64,000 nucleotides of DNA from Bacteroidales bacterium (GTDB taxonomy: Bacteria; Bacteroidota; Bacteroidia; Bacteroidales; UBA4417): positions 62,001 through 126,000 of the forward strand of contig JADJGZ010000001.1 in assembly GCA_016707785.1 (NCBI GenBank), written 5' to 3'. Below are positions 37,355 to 46,386 of the stretch, one piece after another. The notes beneath the pieces are model-generated. The model worked only from the letters and a program-made list of their open reading frames with translations. It ran no database searches and was not told the origin of the DNA. A program made the translations under genes and the position numbers. Position 1 is the stretch's first letter. Each line of letters begins with the position of its first letter.

Positions 37355-39802
37355 TCAGGATGTTTGTGAAGCCCTGATGATGTCTGCAAAGATTCCGGAA
37401 GCGGTTACATCGGCTCCGGCCCCGGCTCCCTTTATAACTAATGGCTGTTCTACATACCTGTCGGTATAAAATAGTACAACATTATCTTTCCCGTATAAAT
37501 GATAAAGGTCATGTTGAGCATCAATCTGCTGCAATCCCACAGAGGCTTTCCCATTATTCAGGCTGGCAACAAATTTTAGCTTGCACTTTTTTGCATCTGC
37601 TTCAAGGAATAGCTTTCGGAAATGCTCTTCATGCTTCTCCATTTCCGCATAGAACTGGCTGACATCACCTTCCAGGCATGACTCAGGAAGGAAGCCGAAT
37701 GATTCAATCTCCTCCATTTCCATCGCGTATCCTGATTCCCTGGCAAGAATGAGAATCTTTCGCATTACATCCGTTCCACAAAGGTCAATCCGGGGATCCG
37801 GTTCAGCATAACCTTCATCCTGGGCCCTTTTCACAATGGAAGCAAAACTATCGGTTCCATTATAAGTATTGAATACAAAATTTAATGTCCCTGATAGCAC
37901 CGCTTCAATCCGATGAATTTTGTCACCACTTCTTACCAGGTCGTTTAATGTACCGATAATTGGTAAACTGGCGCCAACATTGGTCTCGAATAAATAGGAG
38001 GTGTTAAATTCCCTTGCGGTTTCCTTGAGCAAACTATAACTCTTATAGGTGGATGCAGCCCCGATCTTATTACAGGCAACAATGGCAACACTTTTTTTAA
38101 GCAAATCCAGGTATGTTTCAACGATCCCTGCATTCGATGTGATGTCGACCAATACTGAATTTCTAAGGTTCTTATCAATAATATATCTTGTAAATTTTTC
38201 AAGGCTCATCGCCTCCCCCGAACCTTGATTTTCCTTCCATTTATCCAGGTTAATACCATTTTCATTCAGAATCATATTCCTGCTGTTGGCAATACCTACC
38301 ACCCTTAGTTGAAGCCGATGGTTCCCGAGAAGGTATTGTTGCTGATTCCTGAGCTGTTCCATCAATCGGCTGCCTACATTACCTATGCCAATTACATATA
38401 GGTTCACCTGTTTATAGGACGATTCGAAGAACTCCTCATGCAAGACATTCACTGCTTTTGTTACATCATTTGTACTGATAACAGCAGAAATATTTTTCTC
38501 TGAAGATCCCTGGGCTATTGCCCTGATATTCACACTGTTTCTTCCCAAAGCACCAAACATTTTACCACTGATTCCCGGGTGATTTTTCATCTTATCACCC
38601 ACAAGTGCGATGATGGATAACCCGGTTTCAATTTGTAAAGGTTCAACGATGTTTAATGTTATTTCGACAGCAAATTCATGGTCTACAGCTTTCTTTGCCC
38701 TGTTGGCATTGGCTTCATCCACAGCCACACAAATAGAATGTTCCGATGAACTCTGAGTAATCAGAATCACATTGATCTTTTTCTCCGATAATGAGCCAAA
38801 GAGCCTCCTGGAAAACCCGGGAATACCTACCATACCACTGCCTTCCAGGCTGAGGAATGCAATTTTATTCATACTGGAAATGCCTCTTACCAGGTTGCTG
38901 TTCTCAGAAACATTGCTTTCTATTAAAGTTCCTTCATGATCCGGGTTAAAGGTATTCTTGATCCAGATCGGCACATTCCTGCTCATTAAGGGCTGAAGGG
39001 TAGGAGGGTAAATCACCTTGGCACCAAAATGTGTGAGTTCCATGGCCTCTTTATAGGAAATGGAGGGAATTACCCTGGCATTCACAACAACTCTCGGATC
39101 TGCAGTCATCATCCCAGAAACATCCGTCCATATCTCAAGGACCTTTGAATCCGTAGCAGCTGCGTAGATGGCAGCGGAATAATCTGAACCGCCTCTGCCA
39201 AGGGTGGTTGTAATCCCTTCCTGGCTGGAAGCTATAAAACCAGGAGCCAGGTAGAGATCAGCCGGATGCTCGTTAATAAAGTCACGGATCAACTGGTTTG
39301 TTACTTTCATATCAGGAACAGCTGTTCCAAAGCTGGAATTTGTGCATATCAGTTTCCTGGAATCAAGCCAAATATTTTTTATCCCCTGGTAATCCATTGC
39401 AGCAGAGATTATCTGCGACGAAAGGTATTCTCCGTGGCTGACAATATTATCCAAAGTGCGGGGTGATAATTCTTTTAGTAGAAACACAGCTTTGCACAGA
39501 CTCTCCAACTCTAGACAGTTGGTTTTAATAAGTCTCTCAATAGGATTGGGTTGGTTTTCACTCAATAATTCCCTGGCAACCTGTAAGTGACGGTCCTCAA
39601 AAACCTTGAGTTTCTGAAGATACTGACTGTCCTGAATGGATGCCAGTTTGCCGGCTTCAATTAACAGGTCAGTTGAACCTCCTAATGCAGAAACTACGAT
39701 GATAGTCTGATCTTTAGCAAGAGATTTGGTGACAATACTAATTACCTTCTTAATATTTGCACTATTGGCGACTGAAGTCCCCCCGAATTTTAATACCTGC
39801 AT
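37355..39802 (-). CDS. thrA: Bifunctional aspartokinase/homoserine dehydrogenase
   Basis: 815 residues. The N-terminal aspartokinase (VLKFGGTSVANSANIKKV, TLGRGGSDYSAAIYA) makes aspartyl phosphate. Two ACT-type regulatory domains follow (about 310-450). The C-terminal homoserine dehydrogenase starts with the NAD(P) loop VIGIGNVGSRLMEQL and has VLSGTLNFVFNTYNG and GTDVMRKILIL. It feeds lysine/threonine/methionine synthesis. The ACT domains suggest feedback by threonine, but this is inferred from the family. No thrB or thrC is adjacent in the window. Confidence 0.95.
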   Translation of the reverse strand: MQVLKFGGTSVANSANIKKVISIVTKSLAKDQTIIVVSALGGSTDLLIEAGKLASIQDSQYLQKLKVFEDRHLQVARELLSENQPNPIERLIKTNCLELESLCKAVFLLKELSPRTLDNIVSHGEYLSSQIISAAMDYQGIKNIWLDSRKLICTNSSFGTAVPDMKVTNQLIRDFINEHPADLYLAPGFIASSQEGITTTLGRGGSDYSAAIYAAATDSKVLEIWTDVSGMMTADPRVVVNARVIPSISYKEAMELTHFGAKVIYPPTLQPLMSRNVPIWIKNTFNPDHEGTLIESNVSENSNLVRGISSMNKIAFLSLEGSGMVGIPGFSRRLFGSLSEKKINVILITQSSSEHSICVAVDEANANRAKKAVDHEFAVEITLNIVEPLQIETGLSIIALVGDKMKNHPGISGKMFGALGRNSVNIRAIAQGSSEKNISAVISTNDVTKAVNVLHEEFFESSYKQVNLYVIGIGNVGSRLMEQLRNQQQYLLGNHRLQLRVVGIANSRNMILNENGINLDKWKENQGSGEAMSLEKFTRYIIDKNLRNSVLVDITSNAGIVETYLDLLKKSVAIVACNKIGAASTYKSYSLLKETAREFNTSYLFETNVGASLPIIGTLNDLVRSGDKIHRIEAVLSGTLNFVFNTYNGTDSFASIVKRAQDEGYAEPDPRIDLCGTDVMRKILILARESGYAMEMEEIESFGFLPESCLEGDVSQFYAEMEKHEEHFRKLFLEADAKKCKLKFVASLNNGKASVGLQQIDAQHDLYHLYGKDNVVLFYTDRYVEQPLVIKGAGAGADVTASGIFADIIRASQTS

Positions 39803-39972
39803 AACTCACTTTATATTTCTGGGATTAAAGATATGAAATATTCACATTTCTGCATTTGACAGGTTGTTCAGCCCTTTGCAAATGGTTTAATCAAAAGAAA
39901 GCAGTAATTCGTTGACATTTATACTGTTTATCATTTAATAATGTCTATTTTCGTTCATTAATACTGGTGATA

Positions 39973-40845
39973 ATGAATGTGACCATTGACCCTGATGCCG
40001 GGTTTTGTTTTGGGGTGGAAAAGGCGGTAGAAACTGCACAAATTGAATTAGCCCGGCATGGTCAACTCCTTAGCCTGGGGGATATCGTTCATAATACAGC
40101 TGAACAGGAACGTCTGATTGCCAAGGGAATGAAAGTGATCCGGCATGATGAACTAGCAGACTATTCAGGTCAGAGCGTGCTCATAAGGGCTCATGGAGAA
40201 CCTCCTGAAACATATGCATCTGCCTTAGAAAAAGGCATAGAAGTCATTGACGCGACCTGCCCGATAGTATTAAAACTTCAGGAAAGAATCTGGAAACTGT
40301 ATCATGAAGAAGCAGGGAAGGATACACAGATAGTGATCTTTGGTAAAATCGGACATCCTGAAATTACCGGTTTATTGGGTCAAACTGAAGGTACTGCCAT
40401 CATTATCCACAAAGCTGAGGATTTAGAAGGGCTTGATTATTCAAAACCCATCAGGATGTTTTCACAAACCACCATGAGTTTTGAATCATACCAGTCGATT
40501 GCTAACCTGGTAAAGGGACGAATGACAAAAGCCGGGAACCTTGACCTGGTAATTAATAAATCCTATTGCCGGCAGGTTTCAGGCCGGACTCAGAGCCTGA
40601 AGAGTTTTGCCGCGTCTCATGATCTCATTATTTTTGTGAGTGATAAAAAAAGTTCAAACGGGGAGTTTCTCTATAATGTCTGTCGCTCAGTTAACCCAAA
40701 CAGTAATTTTGTGCATGGTATTCATGAACTTGATGAAACATGGTTTTCGAATATAAACTCTGTTGGAATAACAGGAGCAACTTCTACCCCAAAGTGGTTG
40801 ATGGAAGAAGTGGCTGATGTCATTGAAAACGGAGATTTTAGTTGA
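39973..40845 (+). CDS. ispH: 4-hydroxy-3-methylbut-2-enyl diphosphate reductase
   Basis: The last step of the MEP isoprenoid pathway, forming IPP and DMAPP with a [4Fe-4S] cluster. About 290 residues; the three cluster Cys are in AGFCFGVEKAV, IDATCPIVLKLQ and KSYCRQVSGR, with the substrate-site SNPNSN-like loop and the late GATSTPKWLMEEV. The start at 39973 is an ATG; a GTG at 39967 is possible. It is divergent from thrA, and a TATTTTCG sequence just upstream could be a weak -7 element. Confidence 0.94.
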   Translation: MNVTIDPDAGFCFGVEKAVETAQIELARHGQLLSLGDIVHNTAEQERLIAKGMKVIRHDELADYSGQSVLIRAHGEPPETYASALEKGIEVIDATCPIVLKLQERIWKLYHEEAGKDTQIVIFGKIGHPEITGLLGQTEGTAIIIHKAEDLEGLDYSKPIRMFSQTTMSFESYQSIANLVKGRMTKAGNLDLVINKSYCRQVSGRTQSLKSFAASHDLIIFVSDKKSSNGEFLYNVCRSVNPNSNFVHGIHELDETWFSNINSVGITGATSTPKWLMEEVADVIENGDFS

Positions 40846-40887
40846 TAAGAAATTCCTTAGACTTTCTTAAGTTTATATATCAATGCT

Positions 40888-40895
40888 TACTTTCG
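40888..40895 (+). promoter_or_regulatory. -7-like element (TACTTTCG) upstream of recF
   Basis: One mismatch to TAnnTTTG, 46 nt before the GTG start at 40942. The -33 box is not clear. Confidence 0.35.
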
Positions 40896-40941
40896 TAGCA
40901 TAGAATTATTATGGTAAATTCAACCGGAAAGTCCTGTTAAA

Positions 40942-42057
40942 GTGTTTCTTAAAAAGCTGAATATCATTAACTTCAAGAGTTATGTTCACTCAGAGATGGA
41001 ATTCTCTGAAAAGATTAATTGCTTTGTAGGGAACAATGGTGTTGGGAAAACCAACCTTCTGGATGCTATTTATTACCTGTCATTTACCAAAAGCTATTTC
41101 AACTCGGTTGATACCATGAATATCAGGCATGGAGAGGAATTCTTTGCCATTCACGGGACCTACCAGCGAAATGGAGGATTGCCGGAAGTTGTTAGTTGTA
41201 TACAGAAAATCGGATCAAAAAAGCAGTTGAAACTAAATGCAAAAGAGTACGACCGGATGTCGGAGCACATTGGCCAATTCCCTTGTGTGATGGTTTCTCC
41301 TTATGACAGGGACCTGATTAACGAAGGCAGCGATGTGAGGCGAAAGTTCATCGACTCAGTAATTTCCCAATTCGATAAGCTCTATCTTGAAGATCTGATT
41401 CGCTATAACCGCTTACTTGAACAGAGAAATTCATTACTGAAGCAGTTCTCTGAATCAAGGCATCCCGACAGGGTGTTGTTGTCGATGTTGGATGAACAAA
41501 TGTCAATACCTGCCACCCAGATCTTCCAGAAAAGAAAGAGTTTCCTGGAAGGATTTTTACCCATTTTCTGTCATTATTTCAATTTCATCAGTGGCGGATT
41601 GGAAGAGGTGGATATCCGCTATGAATCGCATCAACATACAGGTGAATATTTCGACCTGGTGAGTGCTGCGACAGAGAAGGATTTAGTCACAAGATATTCA
41701 ACAATAGGGATTCATAAAGATGACCTGATTTTCGATATTAATGGATATCCCGTAAAGAAATTTGGATCCCAGGGACAACAGAAATCCTTTGCTGTTGCAT
41801 TGAAGCTGGCTCAATTCGATTTTACCAGGAACCTGGTGTCTTACAAACCCCTGCTATTATTCGATGATATCTTTGATAAACTTGACCCTGACAGGGTGCA
41901 ACAGATCATTGAACTGGTTGCGAAAGATAGTTTCGGACAGGTTTTCATTACGGATACGGAATCAGGAAGAATAATGAGATCCTTCGATACATCGTCGATC
42001 CCACATAAAATTTTTGAAATCAAAGGTTCTACTATTCAATTAATGAGTCATTCATGA
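40942..42057 (+). CDS. recF: DNA replication and repair protein RecF
   Basis: An SMC-like ATPase that loads RecA at gaps with RecO and RecR. 371 residues; Walker A in GNNGVGKTNLLDAIYYLS, the ABC signature in FGSQGQQKSFAVALKLA, and Walker B in LLFDDIFDKLD. The start codon is GTG at 40942. It overlaps the next gene by 4 nt (ATGA). dnaA and dnaN, common neighbours in other phyla, are not in the window. Confidence 0.95.
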   Translation: MFLKKLNIINFKSYVHSEMEFSEKINCFVGNNGVGKTNLLDAIYYLSFTKSYFNSVDTMNIRHGEEFFAIHGTYQRNGGLPEVVSCIQKIGSKKQLKLNAKEYDRMSEHIGQFPCVMVSPYDRDLINEGSDVRRKFIDSVISQFDKLYLEDLIRYNRLLEQRNSLLKQFSESRHPDRVLLSMLDEQMSIPATQIFQKRKSFLEGFLPIFCHYFNFISGGLEEVDIRYESHQHTGEYFDLVSAATEKDLVTRYSTIGIHKDDLIFDINGYPVKKFGSQGQQKSFAVALKLAQFDFTRNLVSYKPLLLFDDIFDKLDPDRVQQIIELVAKDSFGQVFITDTESGRIMRSFDTSSIPHKIFEIKGSTIQLMSHS

Positions 42058-42347
42058 GCAGGCGATCCACAGAAATATCCTTAAAGGATGCAATTGAGAA
42101 AATGCTCAAGGATTATAAACTTGAGGATAAACTTCTTGAAACCCGCTTGATTGGCTCATGGGAGCAGGTCGCCGGAAAGTTAATTGCACGTCACACCCGG
42201 GAATTGTACATTCAGAATCGGGTACTTTGTATTAAGACGGATATTGCCGCGCTGAAACAGGAATTGACCTATATGAAGACCAGTTTGCTCGATAAGCTTA
42301 ATAAAGCCGCCGGCTCAACGGTGATTGATGATATCAGGTTTTTATAG
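42054..42347 (+). CDS. DUF721 (DciA-like) protein
   Basis: 97 residues of the DUF721 family, whose DciA members load the replicative helicase in most bacteria. Features are the helix KDAIEKMLKDYKLEDKL, SWEQVAGKLIARHTRELYI, and VLCIKTDIAALKQELTYM. The 4-nt overlap with recF suggests coupled translation, an arrangement known from Bacteroidota. Its role as helicase loader is inferred from the family. Confidence 0.85.
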   Translation: MSRRSTEISLKDAIEKMLKDYKLEDKLLETRLIGSWEQVAGKLIARHTRELYIQNRVLCIKTDIAALKQELTYMKTSLLDKLNKAAGSTVIDDIRFL

Positions 42348-42383
42348 CGCCTGGTAATTAGTTAGCATTGAATCAGACCTCCT

Positions 42384-42586
42384 ATGAAGAATAATTTATT
42401 AATAATATTCTCCATAATTTCAACCCTTTCCGTTATTGGATGGATGATAACAGATTTCTATGGAGGAAGGATTTTGATCAGAATACTCTGGTTTATTTCG
42501 AGAAATCATATCGAAACATCTTTGACTCATCCAAGATTAGAAATGGAAAAACAAATTCCGTTTACATGAGGCCCGTCAACTTTTAA
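42384..42586 (+). pseudogene. Small one-TM protein, frame shifted once
   Basis: The start MKNNLLIIFSIISTLSVIGW reads as a signal or TM segment in one frame up to DFYGG (about 42465). From there a second frame gives DFDQNTLVYFEKSYRNIF and a TAA at 42584-42586. One more A in the AA of GGAAGG joins both into about 68 residues. No family is recognised. The break follows the same rule as in ftsK and lepB, so this may be an intact small gene. Confidence 0.35.
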
Positions 42587-42613
42587 AATAATGACTTGGC
42601 TCAAATGTGAATA

Positions 42614-42900
42614 TTGAGGACACTACAGATACCGAGCTTGGAAGCTAAAGCGGAACTGACTAGGCACATTGAAGAAGCAAATATAATAGATAAATTTAAT
42701 GTAATTTCTAAAATCAACGCTAACTGGCAGCTTGTGCATCTTGGCATAATAAGTACTAAATTTATCCTCGAGAGTTGATTAAATCAACCAGTGAACACTT
42801 AAATAATTCGTGGCCAAAGTATCAAGTCCCAAAAGAAGTTTTACAGAAAATTCTCTTCTCCATTTGGATAGCTTTATATAATTGGGTTGGGTGGGACTAA
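42614..42900 (+). pseudogene. Unrecognised gene fragments in two frames
   Basis: Two peptides of protein-like composition abut: one ending in INANWQLVHLGIISTK (frame stops at 42776-42778), one with PRELIKSTSEHLNNSWPKYQ and ending in IALYNWVGWD before a TAA at 42898-42900. One more A in the AAA run near 42758 joins them. No start codon other than a TTG at 42614 is available. I do not recognise the family. Confidence 0.3.
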
Positions 42901-42930
42901 ATGGACGATTGCTCTTGAAAGGTAAAATGA

Positions 42931-43326
42931 ATGACAAAAAAATACTTGGTTCTATCGATAAAAACTTGTTGAGAAATAATTCAAGAAATTTTAGATAAAC
43001 CAACTAAAGGAATTAGACCATGTGACTTTCAGCCTAGCTTTTCAATGGATTTAATACTTTTAAAAATAGGTCGAAATGATGGATTAATAATGATTATCGA
43101 AACAATTCATTCGGAAATTGATTGATCTAACAATCTAAAACTTGACTCATATTTCAAAAAGATATGATCATTGACGATATGTTGAGGGTTCATCAGAAGT
43201 TGACAAGAGTTTTTTGCAGATTCAACTCTGTCAATAAAGTCAAATCCATTTGTGGTAGAAATTGCTGGTGAAATCAATGGGGTTAAGCTTGCCTACTTTT
43301 GCTGCTTTAAAAGACTTCCAAAGTAA
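42931..43326 (+). pseudogene. 131-codon frame from ATG to TAA with five internal TGA codons
   Basis: The frame runs from an ATG (MTKKYLVLSIKTC) to a TAA at 43324-43326. It is interrupted only by TGA, at five places (the first at 42970-42972, the second at 43123-43125), and by no TAA or TAG. Between the stops it reads like protein, for example EIIQEILDKPTKGIRPCDF and NPFVVEIAGEINGVKLAYF. TGG is absent from the frame. Decayed Trp codons, indels, or recoded UGA could each explain it. Neighbouring genes use TGA as stop, so it is not a property of the host code. Confidence 0.3.
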
Positions 43327-43329
43327 GTC

Positions 43330-43521
43330 ATGACAAATCTCAGGCAAAGAATGTTCTCAGCTGTTAAAAGAAACAGACAATTTATAAGTAAAATTGATAA
43401 TCTTGAATCTAGGTCCTATCAGGTTTATATTGATAGCCTTGAAAACAGATTTGAACAATCAAAAGAAATAATAATGGACACTTTAGCTAATTGGAATGGT
43501 GAAAAAGGTGTATTGTGTTAA
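43330..43521 (+). CDS. Small hypothetical protein
   Basis: 63 residues, charged and helical (RQRMFSAVKRNRQFISKIDN, RFEQSKEIIMDTLANWNG), with an ATG just 3 nt after the stop of the TGA-rich frame, as in an operon. No signal peptide and no motif. It has no break. The coding status is uncertain, but its composition fits protein better than random AT-rich sequence does. Confidence 0.35.
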   Translation: MTNLRQRMFSAVKRNRQFISKIDNLESRSYQVYIDSLENRFEQSKEIIMDTLANWNGEKGVLC

Positions 43522-44074
43522 GATATAAACTATATTCTTAAAGTTTTATAGGCGAGTTTATGGAAAGAAAGTGGAAAATCAAGAAAATGAATGGGGACTC
43601 AGTTAGTGGACATACAACTGGATTAACTGAAACCTGCAATAATGAATAAAATGTTTACAAATAATCAAAGGCCATTGCAATGCTCCGTGATTAATTCCTT
43701 TTCATGGTTTAAAAAAATGGCCTCAGTGGTGCTGTTGCCAAATGGACAATATTTGATGTGTGGAACAATGGCAGTCCAAACACCATTAGATATATTTTAA
43801 AATGTGATAAAAAACTGGCCCCCGCCAAGGCCTTCGTCCCAGCGCCAAGGCCACCACACAAGAAGGCCTTGCAACGTTGGCCCTTCAGCCTGCAAAAGAG
43901 CTATTTCCTTTTAGTAAGATTATAAGATATTCCTTTTGAAAAGAATAGCATCTCCAACATGAACCTGAGAGATAAAAATCAGTATTTTGGAGACATATTC
44001 CTGCCATCGAGTGATTATATTTCCCTGGAGATTTCACAAACCTGACCTTTGTTTTCGATTTAATCACGAAAACA
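43522..44074. other. 553-nt gap with GC-rich hairpin, no clear gene
   Basis: Short coding-like snippets only (for example NGLSGAVAKWTIFDVWNNG near 43720-43775), none with a credible start and stop. The GC-rich hairpin at 43816-43882 is listed separately. A GACCTTTG sequence about 25 nt before the 44075 start could be a weak -7 element of the lipoprotein gene. Confidence 0.4.
43816..43882. repeat. GC-rich hairpin with internal direct repeats
   Basis: A patch far richer in GC than its surroundings. CAAGGCCTTC (43826-43835) and GAAGGCCTTG (43862-43871) are perfect inverted repeats, with outer GGCC/GGCC arms (43817-43820, 43879-43882). CGCCAAGGCC occurs twice as direct repeats (43823-43832, 43843-43852). 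The fold resembles a recombination or attC-like site, but canonical attC core boxes (RYYYAAC and GTTRRRY) do not match. It separates the degenerate stretch from the accessory block. Confidence 0.4.
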
Positions 44075-45319
44075 ATGAAATCAAAAGTTAATTGCAATAG
44101 CAAACTATCAATTCTGATAGGTGGCTTATTCCTTGTATGCATTAGTCTCCCAGGGTGCAAAAAAGATGATACTTCAACAATTTCCGGAGATTTACAAGTC
44201 GTTCCTCGCGAAGCGGCTTACGCAGGTTGCTATCCGCTTCTCGGCACAAGTCAAACCAAATCCTGGGACAATGACGGCAACATTATCATCCCTATTTTGG
44301 GAGAAGCCTTTTTTGGTCAGGATGCTCAGTTTACCCATACAGCACCTGTTTATACCAAAAGCAGTGATGGACTTACGGTAAAAGACGAAGTTACCGGTTT
44401 AACCTGGCAGAAAACCTATGAAAAACCAACTTCCGGTGGTATGTATTACTGGGCAGAAACTCAGACTGAAGTTGACAATCTGAACAAACAAAACTATGGC
44501 GGCTATAACGACTGGCGCGTGCCTACCATCAAGGAGCTATACTCTTTATGGAATGCAAGTGTCGGTTGGCCTTGGATTGATACAAAATATTTTGATATTA
44601 AATATACAGATGAACAAGACCTTAGTCACGCAATATTCTGGAGTAGCGACAAATATACCGGAGTAATGGGCAATGTAAACGGGGAAACGCCCGGAGCAGA
44701 ACTTGCCTTTGGTGTGAATTTTGGCACCGGACATATTAAATCGTATAGTATCAGCGTAGGTCCAAAACACTTTGTTCGTTGTGTACGCGGCAATCTTTCG
44801 TATGGCGTCAATTTATTCCAAAACAACAACGATGGTACTATTTCCGATTTGGCTACCGGCTTAATGTGGCAACAAACCGACAACGGTTCGGGAATGGATT
44901 GGGAACACGCACTGGCTTATGCGCAAACGCAGAATAACGCAAATTATCTGGGGCACAACGATTGGCGTTTACCCAATACAAAAGAATTACAAAGTCTGGT
45001 GGATTACACACGGTCTCCAGGTGCAACAAACCCAGCCAATGTGGGACCGGCAATCAATGCCATGTTCAGTTGTACGGCTATTCTGAACGATGGCGGAAAG
45101 GCCGACTACCCCTATTACTGGACAAGTACATCGGCAATTTCAAATCCAACCGGCACTTACAACAATGCCTGGTATGTGGCTTTTGGCCGGGCAGAAAATG
45201 GAAGCGGCGAAGACCTTCACGGTGCCGGTGCTGTGCGCTTTGACAAAAAGATAGTAGGAACCGGCGAAGGAGAGGAACGGGTGTTAAACTATGTACGATT
45301 GGTAAGAACAATTAAATAA
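44075..45319 (+). CDS. DUF1566 (Lcl C-terminal) lipoprotein
   Basis: 414 residues. Lipobox-like end of the signal peptide (CISLPGCKK), then two DUF1566/Lcl-like domains, each with the 'VTGLTWQK' or 'ATGLMWQQ' start, a 'GYNDWRVPTIKELYSL' or 'GHNDWRLPNTKELQSL' motif and an aromatic 'WSS' or 'YWTSTS' strand. A late FVRCVRG and YVRLVRT close the domains. The family is related to FGE-sulfatase-like folds and is often surface-located and adhesive (Legionella Lcl). It starts the 44-50.6 kb block and its stop is adjacent to the deacetylase gene start. Confidence 0.85.
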   Translation: MKSKVNCNSKLSILIGGLFLVCISLPGCKKDDTSTISGDLQVVPREAAYAGCYPLLGTSQTKSWDNDGNIIIPILGEAFFGQDAQFTHTAPVYTKSSDGLTVKDEVTGLTWQKTYEKPTSGGMYYWAETQTEVDNLNKQNYGGYNDWRVPTIKELYSLWNASVGWPWIDTKYFDIKYTDEQDLSHAIFWSSDKYTGVMGNVNGETPGAELAFGVNFGTGHIKSYSISVGPKHFVRCVRGNLSYGVNLFQNNNDGTISDLATGLMWQQTDNGSGMDWEHALAYAQTQNNANYLGHNDWRLPNTKELQSLVDYTRSPGATNPANVGPAINAMFSCTAILNDGGKADYPYYWTSTSAISNPTGTYNNAWYVAFGRAENGSGEDLHGAGAVRFDKKIVGTGEGEERVLNYVRLVRTIK

Positions 45320-45328
45320 GTGAATAGT

Positions 45329-46270
45329 ATGAAAAGTAAAAGGAGAATAATAGTTGCATTTGTTGCTTTGTTTATTTTTATAAATTTCATAAACGCACAA
45401 ACCAATACTGCTCCCGCAAAGAGCAGTATTCCAATAGAAATGCTTTTCCCGCAGGGCAAATCCAAAGCATTGATTTTGAGTTTTGATGATGGAAATGTAG
45501 CCGACAGGCATTTGGTGAAATTGATGAATGAGTATGGTCTGATTGGGACTTTTCATCTTAACTCCAATAAACTCGGGACAAAGGATTATCTCACCAAAGA
45601 AGAGATTAAAAACCTGTACAAGGGACACGAAGTATCCGGTCATACGGCTAATCATCCAAGTCTGCCTTCGCTATCAAAAGTCGATGTGATTTATGAAGTG
45701 CTGGAGGATAGAAGAGAATTGGAGCGACTGATAGCTTATCCTGTTCGTGGAATGTCGTATCCTTTTGGAAATACCAGCGATCTTGTAATTGAGGCAATAA
45801 GCGGATTAGGCATCGAATACGCAAGAACTGTCGGTGATACATACAACTTCAATCTGCCCACTGAATTTCTTAAATGGCAGCCTTCCATTCATTTATTCGG
45901 AAAAACAAATTATATACCCAACGACACGGCAAACGACATAAAAGAATTAGGACAATTTTATCAGCTTACAAATGAGTTTCTGAATTCGAAGTCATTGGCC
46001 TTGTTTTATGTATGGGGACATAGTTGGGAATATGAAGGACCCGGTAATAAATGGGCAGAAGTGGAGACGTTTTTCAAAATGATTTCCAATAATCCTGAAA
46101 TATACTATACCACACAAATAGAGTTGGTGGATTATATCAATGCCTTTAAAAATCTCAAATTTTCTGTCGACAAAACCATGGTTACAAATCCAAGTTCGAT
46201 AACTGTGTATGTGAGAATGAATGGGAAAGTATTTACCATTGAAGCTGGTAGCACACAGCTGTTGAATTAA
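45329..46270 (+). CDS. Polysaccharide deacetylase family protein (NodB-like)
   Basis: 313 residues, exported (signal peptide ending in NFINAQ). The NodB domain shows motif 1 ILSFDDGNVADRHL with the metal Asp, motif 2 VSGHTANHPSL with the His pair (H-x3-H), and GMSYPFGNTSD as motif 3. It presumably removes acetyl groups from a glycan at the cell surface. The ATG at 45329 is preferred; a GTG at 45320 is in frame. It lies 9 nt after the DUF1566 gene, so the two are probably cotranscribed. Confidence 0.85.
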   Translation: MKSKRRIIVAFVALFIFINFINAQTNTAPAKSSIPIEMLFPQGKSKALILSFDDGNVADRHLVKLMNEYGLIGTFHLNSNKLGTKDYLTKEEIKNLYKGHEVSGHTANHPSLPSLSKVDVIYEVLEDRRELERLIAYPVRGMSYPFGNTSDLVIEAISGLGIEYARTVGDTYNFNLPTEFLKWQPSIHLFGKTNYIPNDTANDIKELGQFYQLTNEFLNSKSLALFYVWGHSWEYEGPGNKWAEVETFFKMISNNPEIYYTTQIELVDYINAFKNLKFSVDKTMVTNPSSITVYVRMNGKVFTIEAGSTQLLN

Positions 46271-46386
46271 TCGGAGAAGAAATAAGTTCTAAATAGCCAT
46301 TCCTGATAATGGCATTACTTAGCAGGGTTGATATTATGATCGATCTGCTGTCCTCCATGTGACCTATAAATACAAATGAATAAGAC

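Noticed and set aside
42348..43521. Genome-wide reassignment of UGA to Trp or Gly
   Set aside because: Many well-supported genes in the window, such as recF, ybbR and the methyltransferase's upstream fragment, end in TGA, so only a local or foreign explanation remains for the TGA-rich frame.
43816..43882. Canonical integron attC site
   Set aside because: The RYYYAAC and GTTRRRY core boxes are not present, and no integrase or second copy is seen in the window.
43885..44160. 91-codon minus-strand frame over the start of the DUF1566 gene
   Set aside because: Overlaps the signal peptide of a well-supported lipoprotein in antisense and has no motif.
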